From contig JAJQCW010000081.1 in assembly GCA_021202515.1 (NCBI GenBank), positions 1 through 64,000 on the forward strand: DNA of 64,000 nt. The letters are read 5' to 3'. Shown piece by piece: positions 10,221 through 20,702 of this stretch; position 1 is the first letter of the stretch, and each line of letters begins with the position of its first letter. The position numbers and the translations under genes are program-made. The notes under the pieces were generated by a model. The model did not search any database and was not told where the DNA came from. It was given only the letters and a program-made list of their open reading frames with translations. The stretch is from Clostridiales bacterium. GTDB taxonomy: Bacteria > Bacillota > Clostridia > Oscillospirales > Oscillospiraceae.

Positions 10221-12686
10221 TTGGAGTCGGTTTACTATGGACGGGTGGCGGTGTCCGCCGCAACCTACGCCATTGACAAGCCCTATACCTACCTGTTTCC
10301 CCGCGAAATGGCCCAGCGCGCCGCGCCGGGGATGCGGGTGCTGGTCCCCTTTTCCCAGGGCAACCGGCTCACCGAGGGGGTCATCCTCTCCCTGTGGGAG
10401 GGGGAGCGCATCCCCAACATCAAGCCGGTGCGGGTGCTGCTGGACGAGCAGCCCGTCCTCAGCCCGGAGGCCCTCAAGCTGGCCATGTGGATGCGGGACC
10501 GGTACTTCTGCACCGTCTACACGGCGGCGAAGGCCATGCTCCCCGCCGGGCTGTACTACGCCGCAAGAGATACGTTCTCTCTCGCGGAGGGCGTTTCCCC
10601 GGAGGGCGCGGCGGAGCAGGTAAAAAACGCGCCGCTGCAATCCCTGGCGCTGGAGGCCATCCGCCGCCAGGGGGGACAGGCCACGCGGGAGCAGATCTAC
10701 CGGGCCTTTGGGGACAAAAGCCCCGCCGGGGCGCTGAAAGCCCTGACGGACAAGGGGCTGATCACCGTCTCCTCCAGCGTCTCCCGCAACGTGGGGGACA
10801 AGACCGAACAGGTGGCCTACCTGACTGTCCCGCTGGAAGAGGCCCTGTCCCAAATCAGCAAAGGAGCCAAGGCCCAACGCTCTGTCCTGGAACTGCTGGG
10901 GCAGGTGGGCAGCGCCTCCCTGAAGGACATCCACTATTTCACCGGCACCGCCGCCCAGACCGTCCGCGCCCTGGAAAAGAAGGGGCTTGTGGCCCTCTAC
11001 AAGCGGGAGGTCTACCGCCGCCCGGACACCGCCGCCGTCTCACAGGCAGCGCCGCCGGTGCTGAACGACGAGCAGCAGGCCGCCTATGAGGGCATCTCCG
11101 CCCTGCTGGACGGGGGCAAGCCCGCCTGCGCCCTGCTCTACGGCGTCACCGGCAGCGGCAAGACCCAGGTGTATATCCAGCTCATCCACAAGGTCATCGG
11201 GGAGGGCCGCACCGCCCTGGTGCTGGTGCCGGAAATCGCCCTGACCCCCCAGCTTCTCCACCACTTCGAGGCCCAGTTTGGCCGCCAGGTGGCGATTTTG
11301 CACAGCTCTCTCTCCGCCGGGGCCAGGTATGACGAGTGGAAGCGGGCCAAAAAAGGCGACGCCAAGGTGGTCGTCGGCACCCGCTCCGCGGTGTTCGCGC
11401 CGCTGGAGAATCTGGGCCTCATCGTGCTGGACGAGGAGCAGGAGGGCAGTTACCAGTCCGGGCAAAGCCCCCGCTACCACGCCAGGGACGTGGCCAAGTA
11501 CCGCAGCGCCCAATCCGGCGCAGTGCTGGTGCTGGGGTCCGCCACCCCCAGCGTGGAGAGCATGTACCTGGCCAAAAAGGGCGTTTACCACCTGTTCCGG
11601 CTGAAAAACCGCTTCAACGCCCAATCTATGCCCCAGGTGCGCATCGTGGATATGCGCCCGGAGCTGCGGGGCGGCAACCCAAGCTGTCTCAGCGCCCCCC
11701 TCCGGGCCGAGCTGGGGGAGAACCTGGCCCGGGGCGAGCAGACGGTGCTGTTCCTGAACCGCCGGGGCACCAGCCGGATGGTGGTCTGCGGCGAGTGCGG
11801 CGCTACGCCGGAGTGTCCCCACTGCTCAGTGAAGCTGACCTATCACAAGGACAACCGGCGGCTGATGTGCCACTACTGCGGCTACTCCCGGGAAATGCTC
11901 CCCGCCTGCCCCGCCTGCGGCGGCAAGCTGTCCTTTGTGGACGCAGGCGTCCAGATGGTGCAGGAGCAGTTGGAAAAGGACTTTCCCGGCGTGGAGGTGC
12001 TGCGGATGGACGCGGATTCCGTCTCCGCCGCCCACAACCACGCGGACATTTTAAACCGCTTCCAGCAGAAAAAAGTCCCCATCCTCCTGGGTACCCAGAT
12101 GGTGGCCAAGGGACTGGACTTCGAAAACGTCACCCTGGTGGGGGTGCTGGACGCGGATCAGGGGCTGTACGTCAGCAGCTACCGGGCGGGAGAGCGCACC
12201 TTCTCCCTGCTGACCCAGGTGGTGGGCCGGGCCGGACGGGGCAGCCGGGCCGGGCGGGCCGTCATTCAGACCTTCACCCCCAAGAACGACATCATCACCT
12301 GCGCCGCCCGGCAGGACTACGACGCGTTTTACGAGAGCGAAATTTTGCTGCGGGAGAGCCGCCAGACCCCGCCGGTGCGGGACCTGTACCAGTTGACGGT
12401 CAGCGGCCCCCAGGAGCACCACGTCTTGCAGAGCGCCCACCGGCTGCGGACCGCTCTCCAGTCCTGGCAGAGCAGCAAGGAGATGGCGGAACACCCCTTC
12501 TCCCTCTACGGCCCGGCGGAGGCCCCGGTGCTGCGGGTGATGGGCCGCTACCGCTACCGGCTGACGGTGGTGTGCAGGGACCACAAGAAGATACGGGAGA
12601 TGCTGGCGTTCCTGCTGAAAGCGTTCCAACAGGACAAATTCAACAAGGGCGTGGGCGTCTCGGTGGAGCTAAACCCGGTGGAGTGA
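10221..12686 (+). CDS. priA: Primosomal protein N' (replication restart helicase)
   Basis: Walker A GVTGSGKTQVY, DEEQEGSYQ, Zn-binding CGECGATPECPHCS...CHYCGYS. Confidence 0.97.
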   Translation: MESVYYGRVAVSAATYAIDKPYTYLFPREMAQRAAPGMRVLVPFSQGNRLTEGVILSLWEGERIPNIKPVRVLLDEQPVLSPEALKLAMWMRDRYFCTVYTAAKAMLPAGLYYAARDTFSLAEGVSPEGAAEQVKNAPLQSLALEAIRRQGGQATREQIYRAFGDKSPAGALKALTDKGLITVSSSVSRNVGDKTEQVAYLTVPLEEALSQISKGAKAQRSVLELLGQVGSASLKDIHYFTGTAAQTVRALEKKGLVALYKREVYRRPDTAAVSQAAPPVLNDEQQAAYEGISALLDGGKPACALLYGVTGSGKTQVYIQLIHKVIGEGRTALVLVPEIALTPQLLHHFEAQFGRQVAILHSSLSAGARYDEWKRAKKGDAKVVVGTRSAVFAPLENLGLIVLDEEQEGSYQSGQSPRYHARDVAKYRSAQSGAVLVLGSATPSVESMYLAKKGVYHLFRLKNRFNAQSMPQVRIVDMRPELRGGNPSCLSAPLRAELGENLARGEQTVLFLNRRGTSRMVVCGECGATPECPHCSVKLTYHKDNRRLMCHYCGYSREMLPACPACGGKLSFVDAGVQMVQEQLEKDFPGVEVLRMDADSVSAAHNHADILNRFQQKKVPILLGTQMVAKGLDFENVTLVGVLDADQGLYVSSYRAGERTFSLLTQVVGRAGRGSRAGRAVIQTFTPKNDIITCAARQDYDAFYESEILLRESRQTPPVRDLYQLTVSGPQEHHVLQSAHRLRTALQSWQSSKEMAEHPFSLYGPAEAPVLRVMGRYRYRLTVVCRDHKKIREMLAFLLKAFQQDKFNKGVGVSVELNPVE

Positions 12687-12696
12687 GTTCAGCCTT

Positions 12697-12812
12697 TGGC
12701 TTTTAGCTATTAGCTCCTAGCTTGGCAGTGCTGAACGAGTGGTTAGTGATGAGTGGCTAGCGGCTAGTAGTGCCTGGCTAACGGCTAAAAGCTAACAGCT
12801 AACAGCTTAACA
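12697..12812. repeat. Family D heptameric repeats between priA and def
   Basis: CTTTTAGCTATTAGCTCCTAGCTT ... GGCTAACGGCTAAAAGCTAACAGCTAACAGC. Confidence 0.8.
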
Positions 12813-12831
12813 ACGGAAAGGATAAAATACC

Positions 12832-13338
12832 ATGATTCGTGAAATCGTAGAAAAAGGTGACCCCATTTTGAGCAAAAAGTGCCACCCCGTCACCCGGTTC
12901 GACAAAAAGCTGGGCCGGATGCTGGACGACCTGCGGGAAACGCTGCTGGAGTCCGGCGGGGTGGGGCTGGCCGCGCCCCAGATCGGCATCTGCCGCCGGA
13001 TGGTGGTGGTGATGAACGCCAAGGAGGAGATCATCGAGCTGGTGAACCCGGAGATCGTCTCCACCTCCGGGGAGCAGACCGGCTATGAGGGCTGTCTCTC
13101 CCTGCCCGGCATGTACGGGGAAATCACCCGGCCCATGACCGTGCGGGTCAAGGCCCAGGACCGCAACGGCGAGTGGTTCGAGGTGGAGGACACCGAGCTG
13201 ACCGCCCGGTGCTTCTGCCACGAGCTCGACCACCTGGACGGCCATATGTTCGATGAGCTGTGTGACCGGCTCTATACCAGCGAGGAGTTGGACGAGATGG
13301 AGGCCGAGAAAAAGGCTGAGGAGCAGAAAGCGCAATGA
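12832..13338 (+). CDS. def: Peptide deformylase
   Basis: GGVGLAAPQIG, EGCLSLPG and HELDHLDG motifs. Confidence 0.97.
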   Translation: MIREIVEKGDPILSKKCHPVTRFDKKLGRMLDDLRETLLESGGVGLAAPQIGICRRMVVVMNAKEEIIELVNPEIVSTSGEQTGYEGCLSLPGMYGEITRPMTVRVKAQDRNGEWFEVEDTELTARCFCHELDHLDGHMFDELCDRLYTSEELDEMEAEKKAEEQKAQ

Positions 13339-14246
13339 AAATCGTCTTTATGGGTACCCCGGACTTCGCGGTGCCGTCGCTGAATCGGCTGCTGGCTGAC
13401 GACCATCAGCTTGTTGCCGTCTACACCAACCCGGACAAGCCCAAAAACCGGGGCATGAAGCTGGCCCCCAGCCCGGTCAAGGTGGCGGCGCTGGCGGCGA
13501 ACGTGCCGGTCATCCAGCCCCGCTCCCTCCGGGACGAGGGGGTGTTGGCGGAGCTGGCCGCGCTGGAGCCGGATCTCATCGTGGTGGCCGCCTACGGCAA
13601 GCTGCTGCCCGACGACGTGCTGGCGCTGCCCAAATACGGCTGCGTCAACGTCCACTCCTCCCTGCTGCCCAAGTACCGGGGGGCCGCCCCCATCAACTGG
13701 GCCATCCTCAACGGGGAGAAGGAGACCGGCGTGACCATTATGTATATGGCCCACGCCCTGGACGCGGGGGACATCATCGCCCAAGCCGCCACCCCCATCG
13801 GGCCGGAGGAGGACGCCGCCGCCCTCTACACCCGCCTGGCGGAGCTGGGCGCAGAGCTGCTGTCCCAGACCGTGAAAGACATCGCGGACGGCACCGCCGG
13901 ACGCACCCCCCAGGACGAGGCGCAGCACACCTACGCCCCCATGCTCAGCCGGGAGCTAAGCCCCATCGACTGGAGCCGGACGGCGGAGGAAATTCACGAC
14001 CAAATCCGGGGCCTGGTGCCCTGGCCTGCCGCCACCTTCGAGCTGGAGGGCAAGACCTTCAAGGTTTACGCCTCCATTGTTGCGGCAGAGACCACCCAGG
14101 CCGCTCCCGGCGCGCTGCTGGGCGGCGACAAGGGCGGTATCCGGTTCGCCTGCGGCGGCGGAACGGTGCTGCGCATCACGGAGCTACAGGCCCCCGGCAA
14201 AAAACGGATGAAGGCCGCCGATTTTCTGAGAGGACACAAGCTTTGA
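13335..14246 (+). CDS. fmt: Methionyl-tRNA formyltransferase
   Basis: MKIVFMGTPDFAVPSL, NVHSSLLPKYRGAAPINWAI. Confidence 0.97.
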   Translation: MKIVFMGTPDFAVPSLNRLLADDHQLVAVYTNPDKPKNRGMKLAPSPVKVAALAANVPVIQPRSLRDEGVLAELAALEPDLIVVAAYGKLLPDDVLALPKYGCVNVHSSLLPKYRGAAPINWAILNGEKETGVTIMYMAHALDAGDIIAQAATPIGPEEDAAALYTRLAELGAELLSQTVKDIADGTAGRTPQDEAQHTYAPMLSRELSPIDWSRTAEEIHDQIRGLVPWPAATFELEGKTFKVYASIVAAETTQAAPGALLGGDKGGIRFACGGGTVLRITELQAPGKKRMKAADFLRGHKL

Positions 14247-14286
14247 ATCATTTTTCTGATTATTCCGGCGGAGAGGGCCTCCGCCC

Positions 14287-15612
14287 ATGAGCAGCCAGCC
14301 GAAAAGCGCACGGGAGACCGCCTTTTACGTGCTGGAGCGGGCCAAAAGCGGGGCCTGGTCGGACAGCGCCCTGAAAAGCGCCATCCGCTCCAATGCCCTC
14401 TCCCCGCGGGACAGCGCCCTTTGCAGCCGCATTTGTTACGGCGTGCAGCAAAACCAGCTTCTGCTGGACTACTGGATCTCCTGCTTCTCCCGTGTGCCGG
14501 TGGAAAAGCTGGAGAGCGCCGTTCTCACCGCCCTGCGGATGGGCCTGTATCAAATCGCCCTGATGGACCGGGTGCCGGAGCGGGCGGCGGTCAACGAGTC
14601 GGTGGAGCTGGTGAAGCGCAGCAGCCGCAACCCCAACTCCAGCCGCCTGACCAACGGTATCCTCCGGGCCTTCTGCCGCCGGGAGGGGGACTGGCCCCAG
14701 GCCCCTTCCCTCTCCGTTCAGTACAGCCACCCCCAGTGGCTGGTGAACGCCCTGGCCGCAGAGCTGCCGGGCGGGGACGTAGAGCCGCTGTTGGCGGCGG
14801 ACAACAGCCAGCCCCCCACCACCATTCAGGTGAACACCCTGCGTACCACCACCCAGGAGCTGGCAAACGCCCTGGCGGAGCGGGGCGTGGGGGTGCGGCT
14901 GCACCCCTGGCTGCCGGACTGCCTGGAGCTGACCGGCACCGGCGACCTGGAGGAACTGCCTCAGTTCCGGGCGGGAGACTTCACCGTGCAGGACGCCGCC
15001 GCGAAGCTGGCGGTGCTGGCGGCGGACCCCCAGCCGGGTGACCGGGTGCTGGACGCCTGCGCCGCGCCGGGGGGCAAGAGCTTCGCCGCCGCCGTGCAGA
15101 TGCAGGACCGGGGAGAACTTTTCTCCTGCGACATTCAGCCCAAGAAGGTGCGGCTCATCCGGGACGGAGCCAAACGGCTGGGCATCTCCATCCTGACGGC
15201 GGAGGTGCGCAACGGTAAGGCGTTCTATGAGGACTGCGGGTCGAAATATGACCTGGTGCTGGCCGACGTGCCCTGCTCCGGGCTGGGCATCATCCGCAAA
15301 AAGCCCGACATCCGGTACAAAAACCCCGATTCTCTGGGCGACCTGCCCGACGTGCAGCGGGCCATTCTGGACAACGTCTCCCGGTACGTGAAACCCGGCG
15401 GGACGCTGCTCTACGCCACCTGCACCGTCCTGCGCCGGGAGAACCGGGACGTGGTGGAAGGATTTTTGGCAGACCACCCGGCCTTCCGGCTGGAGCCGTT
15501 CCGTCTGCCCGGCCCGGTGGGAGACGTGCCGGAGGGCATGGTCACTCTCTGGCCCCACCTCCACGGCACAGACGGGTTTTTTATGGCAAAGCTGAGGAAA
15601 GAACATGACTGA
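14287..15612 (+). CDS. rsmB: 16S rRNA (cytosine(967)-C(5))-methyltransferase
   Basis: NusB-like N-terminus; DACAAPGGKSFAAA, DVPCSGLGIIRKKPDIRYK. Confidence 0.95.
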   Translation: MSSQPKSARETAFYVLERAKSGAWSDSALKSAIRSNALSPRDSALCSRICYGVQQNQLLLDYWISCFSRVPVEKLESAVLTALRMGLYQIALMDRVPERAAVNESVELVKRSSRNPNSSRLTNGILRAFCRREGDWPQAPSLSVQYSHPQWLVNALAAELPGGDVEPLLAADNSQPPTTIQVNTLRTTTQELANALAERGVGVRLHPWLPDCLELTGTGDLEELPQFRAGDFTVQDAAAKLAVLAADPQPGDRVLDACAAPGGKSFAAAVQMQDRGELFSCDIQPKKVRLIRDGAKRLGISILTAEVRNGKAFYEDCGSKYDLVLADVPCSGLGIIRKKPDIRYKNPDSLGDLPDVQRAILDNVSRYVKPGGTLLYATCTVLRRENRDVVEGFLADHPAFRLEPFRLPGPVGDVPEGMVTLWPHLHGTDGFFMAKLRKEHD

Positions 15613-16642
15613 CATCAAATCCATGAGCCGCCCAGAGCTGGCCGCCTTTCTCGCGGAACTGGGACAGCCCCGGTTCCGGGAAAAGCAGGTGTTCCAGTGG
15701 CTCCACCGGGGGGTGGAGAGCTTCGACGAAATGAGCAACCTCCCCAAGTCCCTCCGGGAGCAGCTAAAGGAAACCTGCACGCTGACGGTTCCCCAAGTGG
15801 CCCGGAAGCAGGTCTCGAAAATCGACGGCACCATCAAATATTTGTGGGAGCTTTCCGACGGAAACTGTGTGGAATCGGTATTGATGCGCTACAAACATGG
15901 CAATACTATCTGTGTGTCCTCCGAGGTGGGGTGCCTGATGGGCTGCGCCTTCTGCGCCTCCACCCTGGGCGGGCTGGTGCGGCGGCTCACTCCGGCAGAA
16001 ATTCTCGACCAGGTGATTTTTACACAGAAGGACTCCGGCCTGCCCATCTCCAACATCGTCATGATGGGCATTGGGGAACCCCTGGACAATTACGACAACG
16101 TCATGCGGTTCCTTTCTCTCGTCAACGACCCGGATGGGCTGAACATCGGGATGCGGCACATCTCCCTCTCCACCTGTGGACTGGTGGAAAAAATTGACCG
16201 GCTGGCAGAGGAACAGTTGCAGTTGACCCTCTCCGTCTCCCTCCACGCCCCGGACGACGCCACCCGCTCCCGGCTGATGCCGGTGAACCGGGCCGTAGGC
16301 GTGGACCGGCTGATGGAGAGCTGCCGCCGGTACTTCGACAAGACCGGGCGGCGCATTTCCTACGAATACGCCATGGTGGACGGCGTCAACGACAGCGACT
16401 GGCAGGCCGACCGGCTGGCCGCGCTGCTCAAGGGGCAGGGCGCCCACGTGAACCTGATACCGCTCAACAACGTGGAGGAAAGCCCCCTGAAACCCAGCAG
16501 ACGGGTGGCCGCCTTCCAGAAGCGGCTGGAGGGCCACGGTATCACCTGCACCGTCCGGCGGAAGCTGGGCGGGGACATCGACGCCTCCTGCGGACAGTTG
16601 CGGCGGAAGGCGATGGGAGCGGCAGAGCAGAAACATCATTGA
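15605..16642 (+). CDS. rlmN: 23S rRNA (adenine(2503)-C(2))-methyltransferase
   Basis: Radical SAM CAFCAST motif, VSSEVGCLMGC, GIGEPLDNYDNV. Confidence 0.97.
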   Translation: MTDIKSMSRPELAAFLAELGQPRFREKQVFQWLHRGVESFDEMSNLPKSLREQLKETCTLTVPQVARKQVSKIDGTIKYLWELSDGNCVESVLMRYKHGNTICVSSEVGCLMGCAFCASTLGGLVRRLTPAEILDQVIFTQKDSGLPISNIVMMGIGEPLDNYDNVMRFLSLVNDPDGLNIGMRHISLSTCGLVEKIDRLAEEQLQLTLSVSLHAPDDATRSRLMPVNRAVGVDRLMESCRRYFDKTGRRISYEYAMVDGVNDSDWQADRLAALLKGQGAHVNLIPLNNVEESPLKPSRRVAAFQKRLEGHGITCTVRRKLGGDIDASCGQLRRKAMGAAEQKHH

Positions 16643-16657
16643 AAAGATGCAGAGAGG

Positions 16658-17380
16658 GTGAGTGTTATGGACATATGGGGCATCACTGACCGGGGCAAGG
16701 TGCGCCGGCAGAACCAGGACGCTTTTTACAAGTGGACCAACGGGACGCTGGCGTTTGCCGTGGTCTGCGACGGCATGGGCGGCGCGCTCTCCGGCAACGT
16801 GGCCAGCGCGATGGCGGCCCAATCCTTCGTGCAGGCGCTCAGCGCCGGGATGGGAACGCCGCAGGAGCGGCTGACCCTGGCGGCGGCGGTGGCCAACGAC
16901 GCGGTTTACCACCGGGCCATGCAGGACATCAACTGCCGGGGCATGGGCACTACGCTGGTGGCGGCCTTTGCGAAGGCGGATGAGGCCCACATCCTCAACA
17001 TCGGGGACAGCCGGTGCTACCACCTCTCCGGCGGCGAAATTTGGCAGGTGACGAGAGACCACTCTCTGGTGGCCCAACTGGTGGCCGCAGGCCAGATCAC
17101 CGAGGAGGAGGCCCAGAACCACCCCAACCGCAACATCATCACCCGCGCCCTGGGCACCGAGAAAGAGGTGCGGGGCGACCTCTACCGGGAGGACCTCCAG
17201 CCGGGAGACCGGTTGCTGCTCTGCTCCGATGGGCTGAGCAACGAGGTGACAAAGGAAGAACTGGCCCAGATCGCAGGCAGCGGCGACCTGCGGGACTGCT
17301 GTGACCGGCTGTTGCAGTTGGCGCTGGAGCGGGGCGCGCCGGACAACGTCACCGCCGTGATTCTGGCCGCAGACGGCTGA
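16658..17380 (+). CDS. prpC: PP2C-family Ser/Thr phosphatase (Stp/PrpC)
   Basis: GITDRGKVRRQNQDAF, VCDGMGG, GDSRCYHL; adjacent to the PASTA kinase. Confidence 0.95.
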   Translation: MSVMDIWGITDRGKVRRQNQDAFYKWTNGTLAFAVVCDGMGGALSGNVASAMAAQSFVQALSAGMGTPQERLTLAAAVANDAVYHRAMQDINCRGMGTTLVAAFAKADEAHILNIGDSRCYHLSGGEIWQVTRDHSLVAQLVAAGQITEEEAQNHPNRNIITRALGTEKEVRGDLYREDLQPGDRLLLCSDGLSNEVTKEELAQIAGSGDLRDCCDRLLQLALERGAPDNVTAVILAADG

Positions 17381-17399
17381 ACAAAGGGGAGCTTGTACC

Positions 17400-19433
17400 A
17401 TGGATCAGTACATAGGAAAAATGCTGAACGACCGATATGAAATACTGGACGTGCTGGGCGTGGGCGGCATGGCGGTGGTCTACAAGGCCAAATGCCATCG
17501 GCTCAACCGGCTGGTGGCCGTCAAGATCCTCAAGCCGGAGCTGGCCGCCGACCCGGAAATTCGCAGCCGCTTCCACGACGAGAGCAAGGCCGTGGGCATG
17601 ATGAACCACCCCAACATCGTCAACGTCTTTGACGTGAACCAGGACGGGGACATCGACTATTTCGTCATGGAGCTGGTGGAGGGCATCACCCTCAAGCAGT
17701 ATATCAAAAAGCGGGGCGGCGTGCTGAATTGGCGGGAAGCCCTGCATTTCAGCACCCAGATCATGCAGGCCCTGGGCCACGCCCACAGCCGGGGCATCGT
17801 CCACCGGGACATCAAGCCCCAGAACATCATGGTCCTCCGGGACGGCAGCGTCAAGGTGGCGGACTTCGGCATCGCCCGCATCGCGGACTCCCAGCGCACC
17901 ATGACGAAAGAGGCCCTGGGCAGCGTCCACTATATCTCCCCGGAGCAGGCCAAGGGCAGCGAGGTAGACGAGCGCAGCGACATCTATTCCGCCGGTGTGG
18001 TGCTCTATGAAATGCTCACCGGCCGCCTGCCCTACGAGGGGGACACCCCCGTGGCGGTGGCGGTCCAGCACATCAACTCCATCCCCCTGGCCCCCAGGGA
18101 GCTGAACCCGGAAATTCCCCGCGGCATGGAGCAGATCATCATGAAGGCCATGGCCCAGGACCGGGAGCTGCGCTACCCGGACGCGGAGGCCATGCTCAGC
18201 GACCTGGAAGCCTTCCGCAAGGACCCGGCCATTGTCTTTGACTACCAGGACCCCTGGATGCTCACCGAACTGCCGGAGGTCACTCCCTACCAGCCGGAGG
18301 AGGTGGAGGTAAACTCCGCATCCACCGAGGAGGACGAGGAAGAGGACGAAGAGGAGACCGGCGGCGGGAAACGCACCGCGTTTATCATCGGCGGGGTGAT
18401 TTTGGCCATTTTGCTGGTGATTTTCCTGATTTTCCGGATGCTGTGGGCCACCCTGTTCGCCGGTATCTTCGATTCCGGCGAGGTCTACACCGTCCCCGAC
18501 CTGCGGGGCCTGACCTACACCGAGGCGGAGGAATATATCTTCACCACCGACGAGCTGAACGGCCACTTCACCGTCACCATCAGCGAGGAGACGGTCTACG
18601 ACGCCACCTACGACGTGGGGGAGATCGTCTCCCAGGACCCGGAGAGCGGCACCTCCACCAAGGGGGACGTGACCGAGATCACCGTGGTGCTCTGCGCCGA
18701 ACCGGAGGAGGAAACCGAGCTGGTCATGCCGGACATCGTGGGCAAGGACTACACGGAATGGGCCTCCACCCTCAGCGAGGATTACCACGTCACCGTGAAG
18801 TACAACCCCCAATATTCCTCTGATTACGACGAGGGCCTTATCATCTCCACTGACCCGGTGGCGGGGACCACCCTGACCGAAGGGCAGACCGTCACCCTGA
18901 CCTACAGCCGGGGCGAGAAGGTCACCACCACCACCATGGTCTCCCTCTACGGCATGACGGAGAACAAGGCCAAGGAGACCATCGAGGAACTGGGCCTGAC
19001 CACCGGCACCGTCACCACCGTCACCAGCAGCGAGACGGCGGGGACCGTGGTGTTCCAGAGCGTCAAATCCGGCGCAGAGGTGGAGCTTGGCACCACCGTC
19101 AACCTGCAAATCAGCTCCGGCCCCCAGCCGGAGGACCCGGAGCCAGAGGTGGAAGAGGAACCCGAAACCGATGAGCAGGAGACGGAGAACAACAACACGA
19201 ACCACACGAACCACAACGACGACGACGAGGACGAGACCCACACCATCGTGGTGACCATGCCCTCCGGCCGGACGGCGACCTCCACCATCTCCATCCGGGT
19301 GAACGGCGTGAACTACTACTCTGCCACCGTCCCCGCCGACCAGAGCCAGGTCTCTGTGGAGTACAAGGGCACCATCGAGTCGCTGGAGGTGCTGGTGGAC
19401 GGCAGCAGCTATTCGGAGTACACAGTACAATGA
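17400..19433 (+). CDS. prkC: PASTA-domain Ser/Thr protein kinase
   Basis: Kinase motifs HRDIKPQNIM and DFGIAR; TM; three PASTA-like domains; extra acidic/Asn-rich linker and C-terminal domain. Confidence 0.96.
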   Translation: MDQYIGKMLNDRYEILDVLGVGGMAVVYKAKCHRLNRLVAVKILKPELAADPEIRSRFHDESKAVGMMNHPNIVNVFDVNQDGDIDYFVMELVEGITLKQYIKKRGGVLNWREALHFSTQIMQALGHAHSRGIVHRDIKPQNIMVLRDGSVKVADFGIARIADSQRTMTKEALGSVHYISPEQAKGSEVDERSDIYSAGVVLYEMLTGRLPYEGDTPVAVAVQHINSIPLAPRELNPEIPRGMEQIIMKAMAQDRELRYPDAEAMLSDLEAFRKDPAIVFDYQDPWMLTELPEVTPYQPEEVEVNSASTEEDEEEDEEETGGGKRTAFIIGGVILAILLVIFLIFRMLWATLFAGIFDSGEVYTVPDLRGLTYTEAEEYIFTTDELNGHFTVTISEETVYDATYDVGEIVSQDPESGTSTKGDVTEITVVLCAEPEEETELVMPDIVGKDYTEWASTLSEDYHVTVKYNPQYSSDYDEGLIISTDPVAGTTLTEGQTVTLTYSRGEKVTTTTMVSLYGMTENKAKETIEELGLTTGTVTTVTSSETAGTVVFQSVKSGAEVELGTTVNLQISSGPQPEDPEPEVEEEPETDEQETENNNTNHTNHNDDDEDETHTIVVTMPSGRTATSTISIRVNGVNYYSATVPADQSQVSVEYKGTIESLEVLVDGSSYSEYTVQ

Positions 19434-20308
19434 CAGGAATTATCATTCGCGCCCTCAGCGGCTTTTACGACGTGGACTGCGGCGGCGAGGTCATCCGCTG
19501 CCGGGCCAGGGGCAAGTTCCGCTACACCAAAGAGTCCCCTCTGGTGGGGGACCGGGTGTCCGTCACCCCCACCGAGGCGGGAGCGGGCCGCCTGGACGAG
19601 ATCCTGCCCCGGAAGAACGCCTTCCAGCGGCCCGCCGTGGCCAACATGGACCAAATCATCCTCATCGCGTCCGAGGCCATCCCCGTCACCGACCCCTTCC
19701 TGGTGGACCGTGTGGCGGCGCTGGCGGAGGGGAAGCACTGCGAGCCGGTGGTGGTGGTCAACAAATGCGACCTGGCCGACGGCAACGAGCTGGCGGACAT
19801 CTACCGGGCGGTGGGCTACCCCACCTTCCAGGTCAGCGCCAAAACCGGCCAGGGCCTGGAGGCCCTGCGGGAGATTTTGAACGGCAAGGTCAGCGTGTTC
19901 ACCGGCAACTCCGGCGTGGGCAAGTCCAGCCTGCTCAACGCCTTGGACCCCACCGTGCAGATCCCCACCGGGGAGGTCAGCGAAAAGCTGGGCCGGGGCC
20001 GCCACACCACCCGCCATGTGGAGCTGTTTCGCCTGGGCGAAGGGGCCATTGTCGCGGACACGCCGGGGTTTTCCTCCTTCGACACGGAGACCCCGGAGCT
20101 GCTGGACAAGGAGCAGTTGGCAGACGCTTTCCGGGAGTTCCGCCCCTATTTGGGCCAGTGCCGCTATGTGGGCTGTTCCCACACCAAGGAAAAGGGCTGC
20201 GCCGTCCGCCAGGCCCTGAAAGAAGGCAAAATCTGCCGGAGCCGGTACGACAGCTACCTTCGGCTGTATCAGGTGGCGAAGGAGTATAAGCCGTGGGAGA
20301 AGAAGTGA
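19430..20308 (+). CDS. rsgA: Ribosome small subunit-dependent GTPase A
   Basis: GNSGVGKSSLLNAL, circularly permuted GTPase, C-terminal Zn motif CRYVGCSHTKEKGC. Confidence 0.97.
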   Translation: MTGIIIRALSGFYDVDCGGEVIRCRARGKFRYTKESPLVGDRVSVTPTEAGAGRLDEILPRKNAFQRPAVANMDQIILIASEAIPVTDPFLVDRVAALAEGKHCEPVVVVNKCDLADGNELADIYRAVGYPTFQVSAKTGQGLEALREILNGKVSVFTGNSGVGKSSLLNALDPTVQIPTGEVSEKLGRGRHTTRHVELFRLGEGAIVADTPGFSSFDTETPELLDKEQLADAFREFRPYLGQCRYVGCSHTKEKGCAVRQALKEGKICRSRYDSYLRLYQVAKEYKPWEKK

Positions 20309-20341
20309 GCTGTTAGCTATTGGCTTTTAGCTGTTAGCCAG
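20309..20341 (+). repeat. Family D heptameric repeat directly after the rsgA stop
   Basis: GCTGTTAGCTATTGGCTTTTAGCTGTTAGCC. Confidence 0.85.
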
Positions 20342-20458
20342 GTACTGCATACCATAAGCAAAGCGCAAAAAAGGACAGGCACCGCCAAGCGAACAGCAAA
20401 ACTGGTTATCCCTTTGAATCAGTTAAAACAATTTGACTTGAAATTGTTTCCACATGCC

Positions 20459-20561
20459 TGTAGGGGCGGCCCTTACCGTCAAGCGGTACTTCCGCTTCGC
20501 TCCCTGTGGCCGCCCGCGGGAGCCACCTGCCTGTTCCGGGCGGCCACGGGCCGCCCCTACA
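20459..20561. repeat. Family A palindromic repeat (TGTAGGGGCGGCC...GGCCGCCCCTACA), long variant
   Basis: Inverted termini; internal CCGTCAAGCGGTACTTCCGCTTCGCTCCCTG module. Confidence 0.85.
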
Positions 20562-20702
20562 CACGATAGCAGAAAAAGCCATACTTTTATTTGCGCAACA
20601 AAGTACAGATGTTGCTCATAGAAAGGTTGTCCGGCAACACAGGTGTGTTTCAGAGGTGATGCAACGGGACCACCGAAGAACCCAAAAAAAGGAGAACAAA
20701 CC

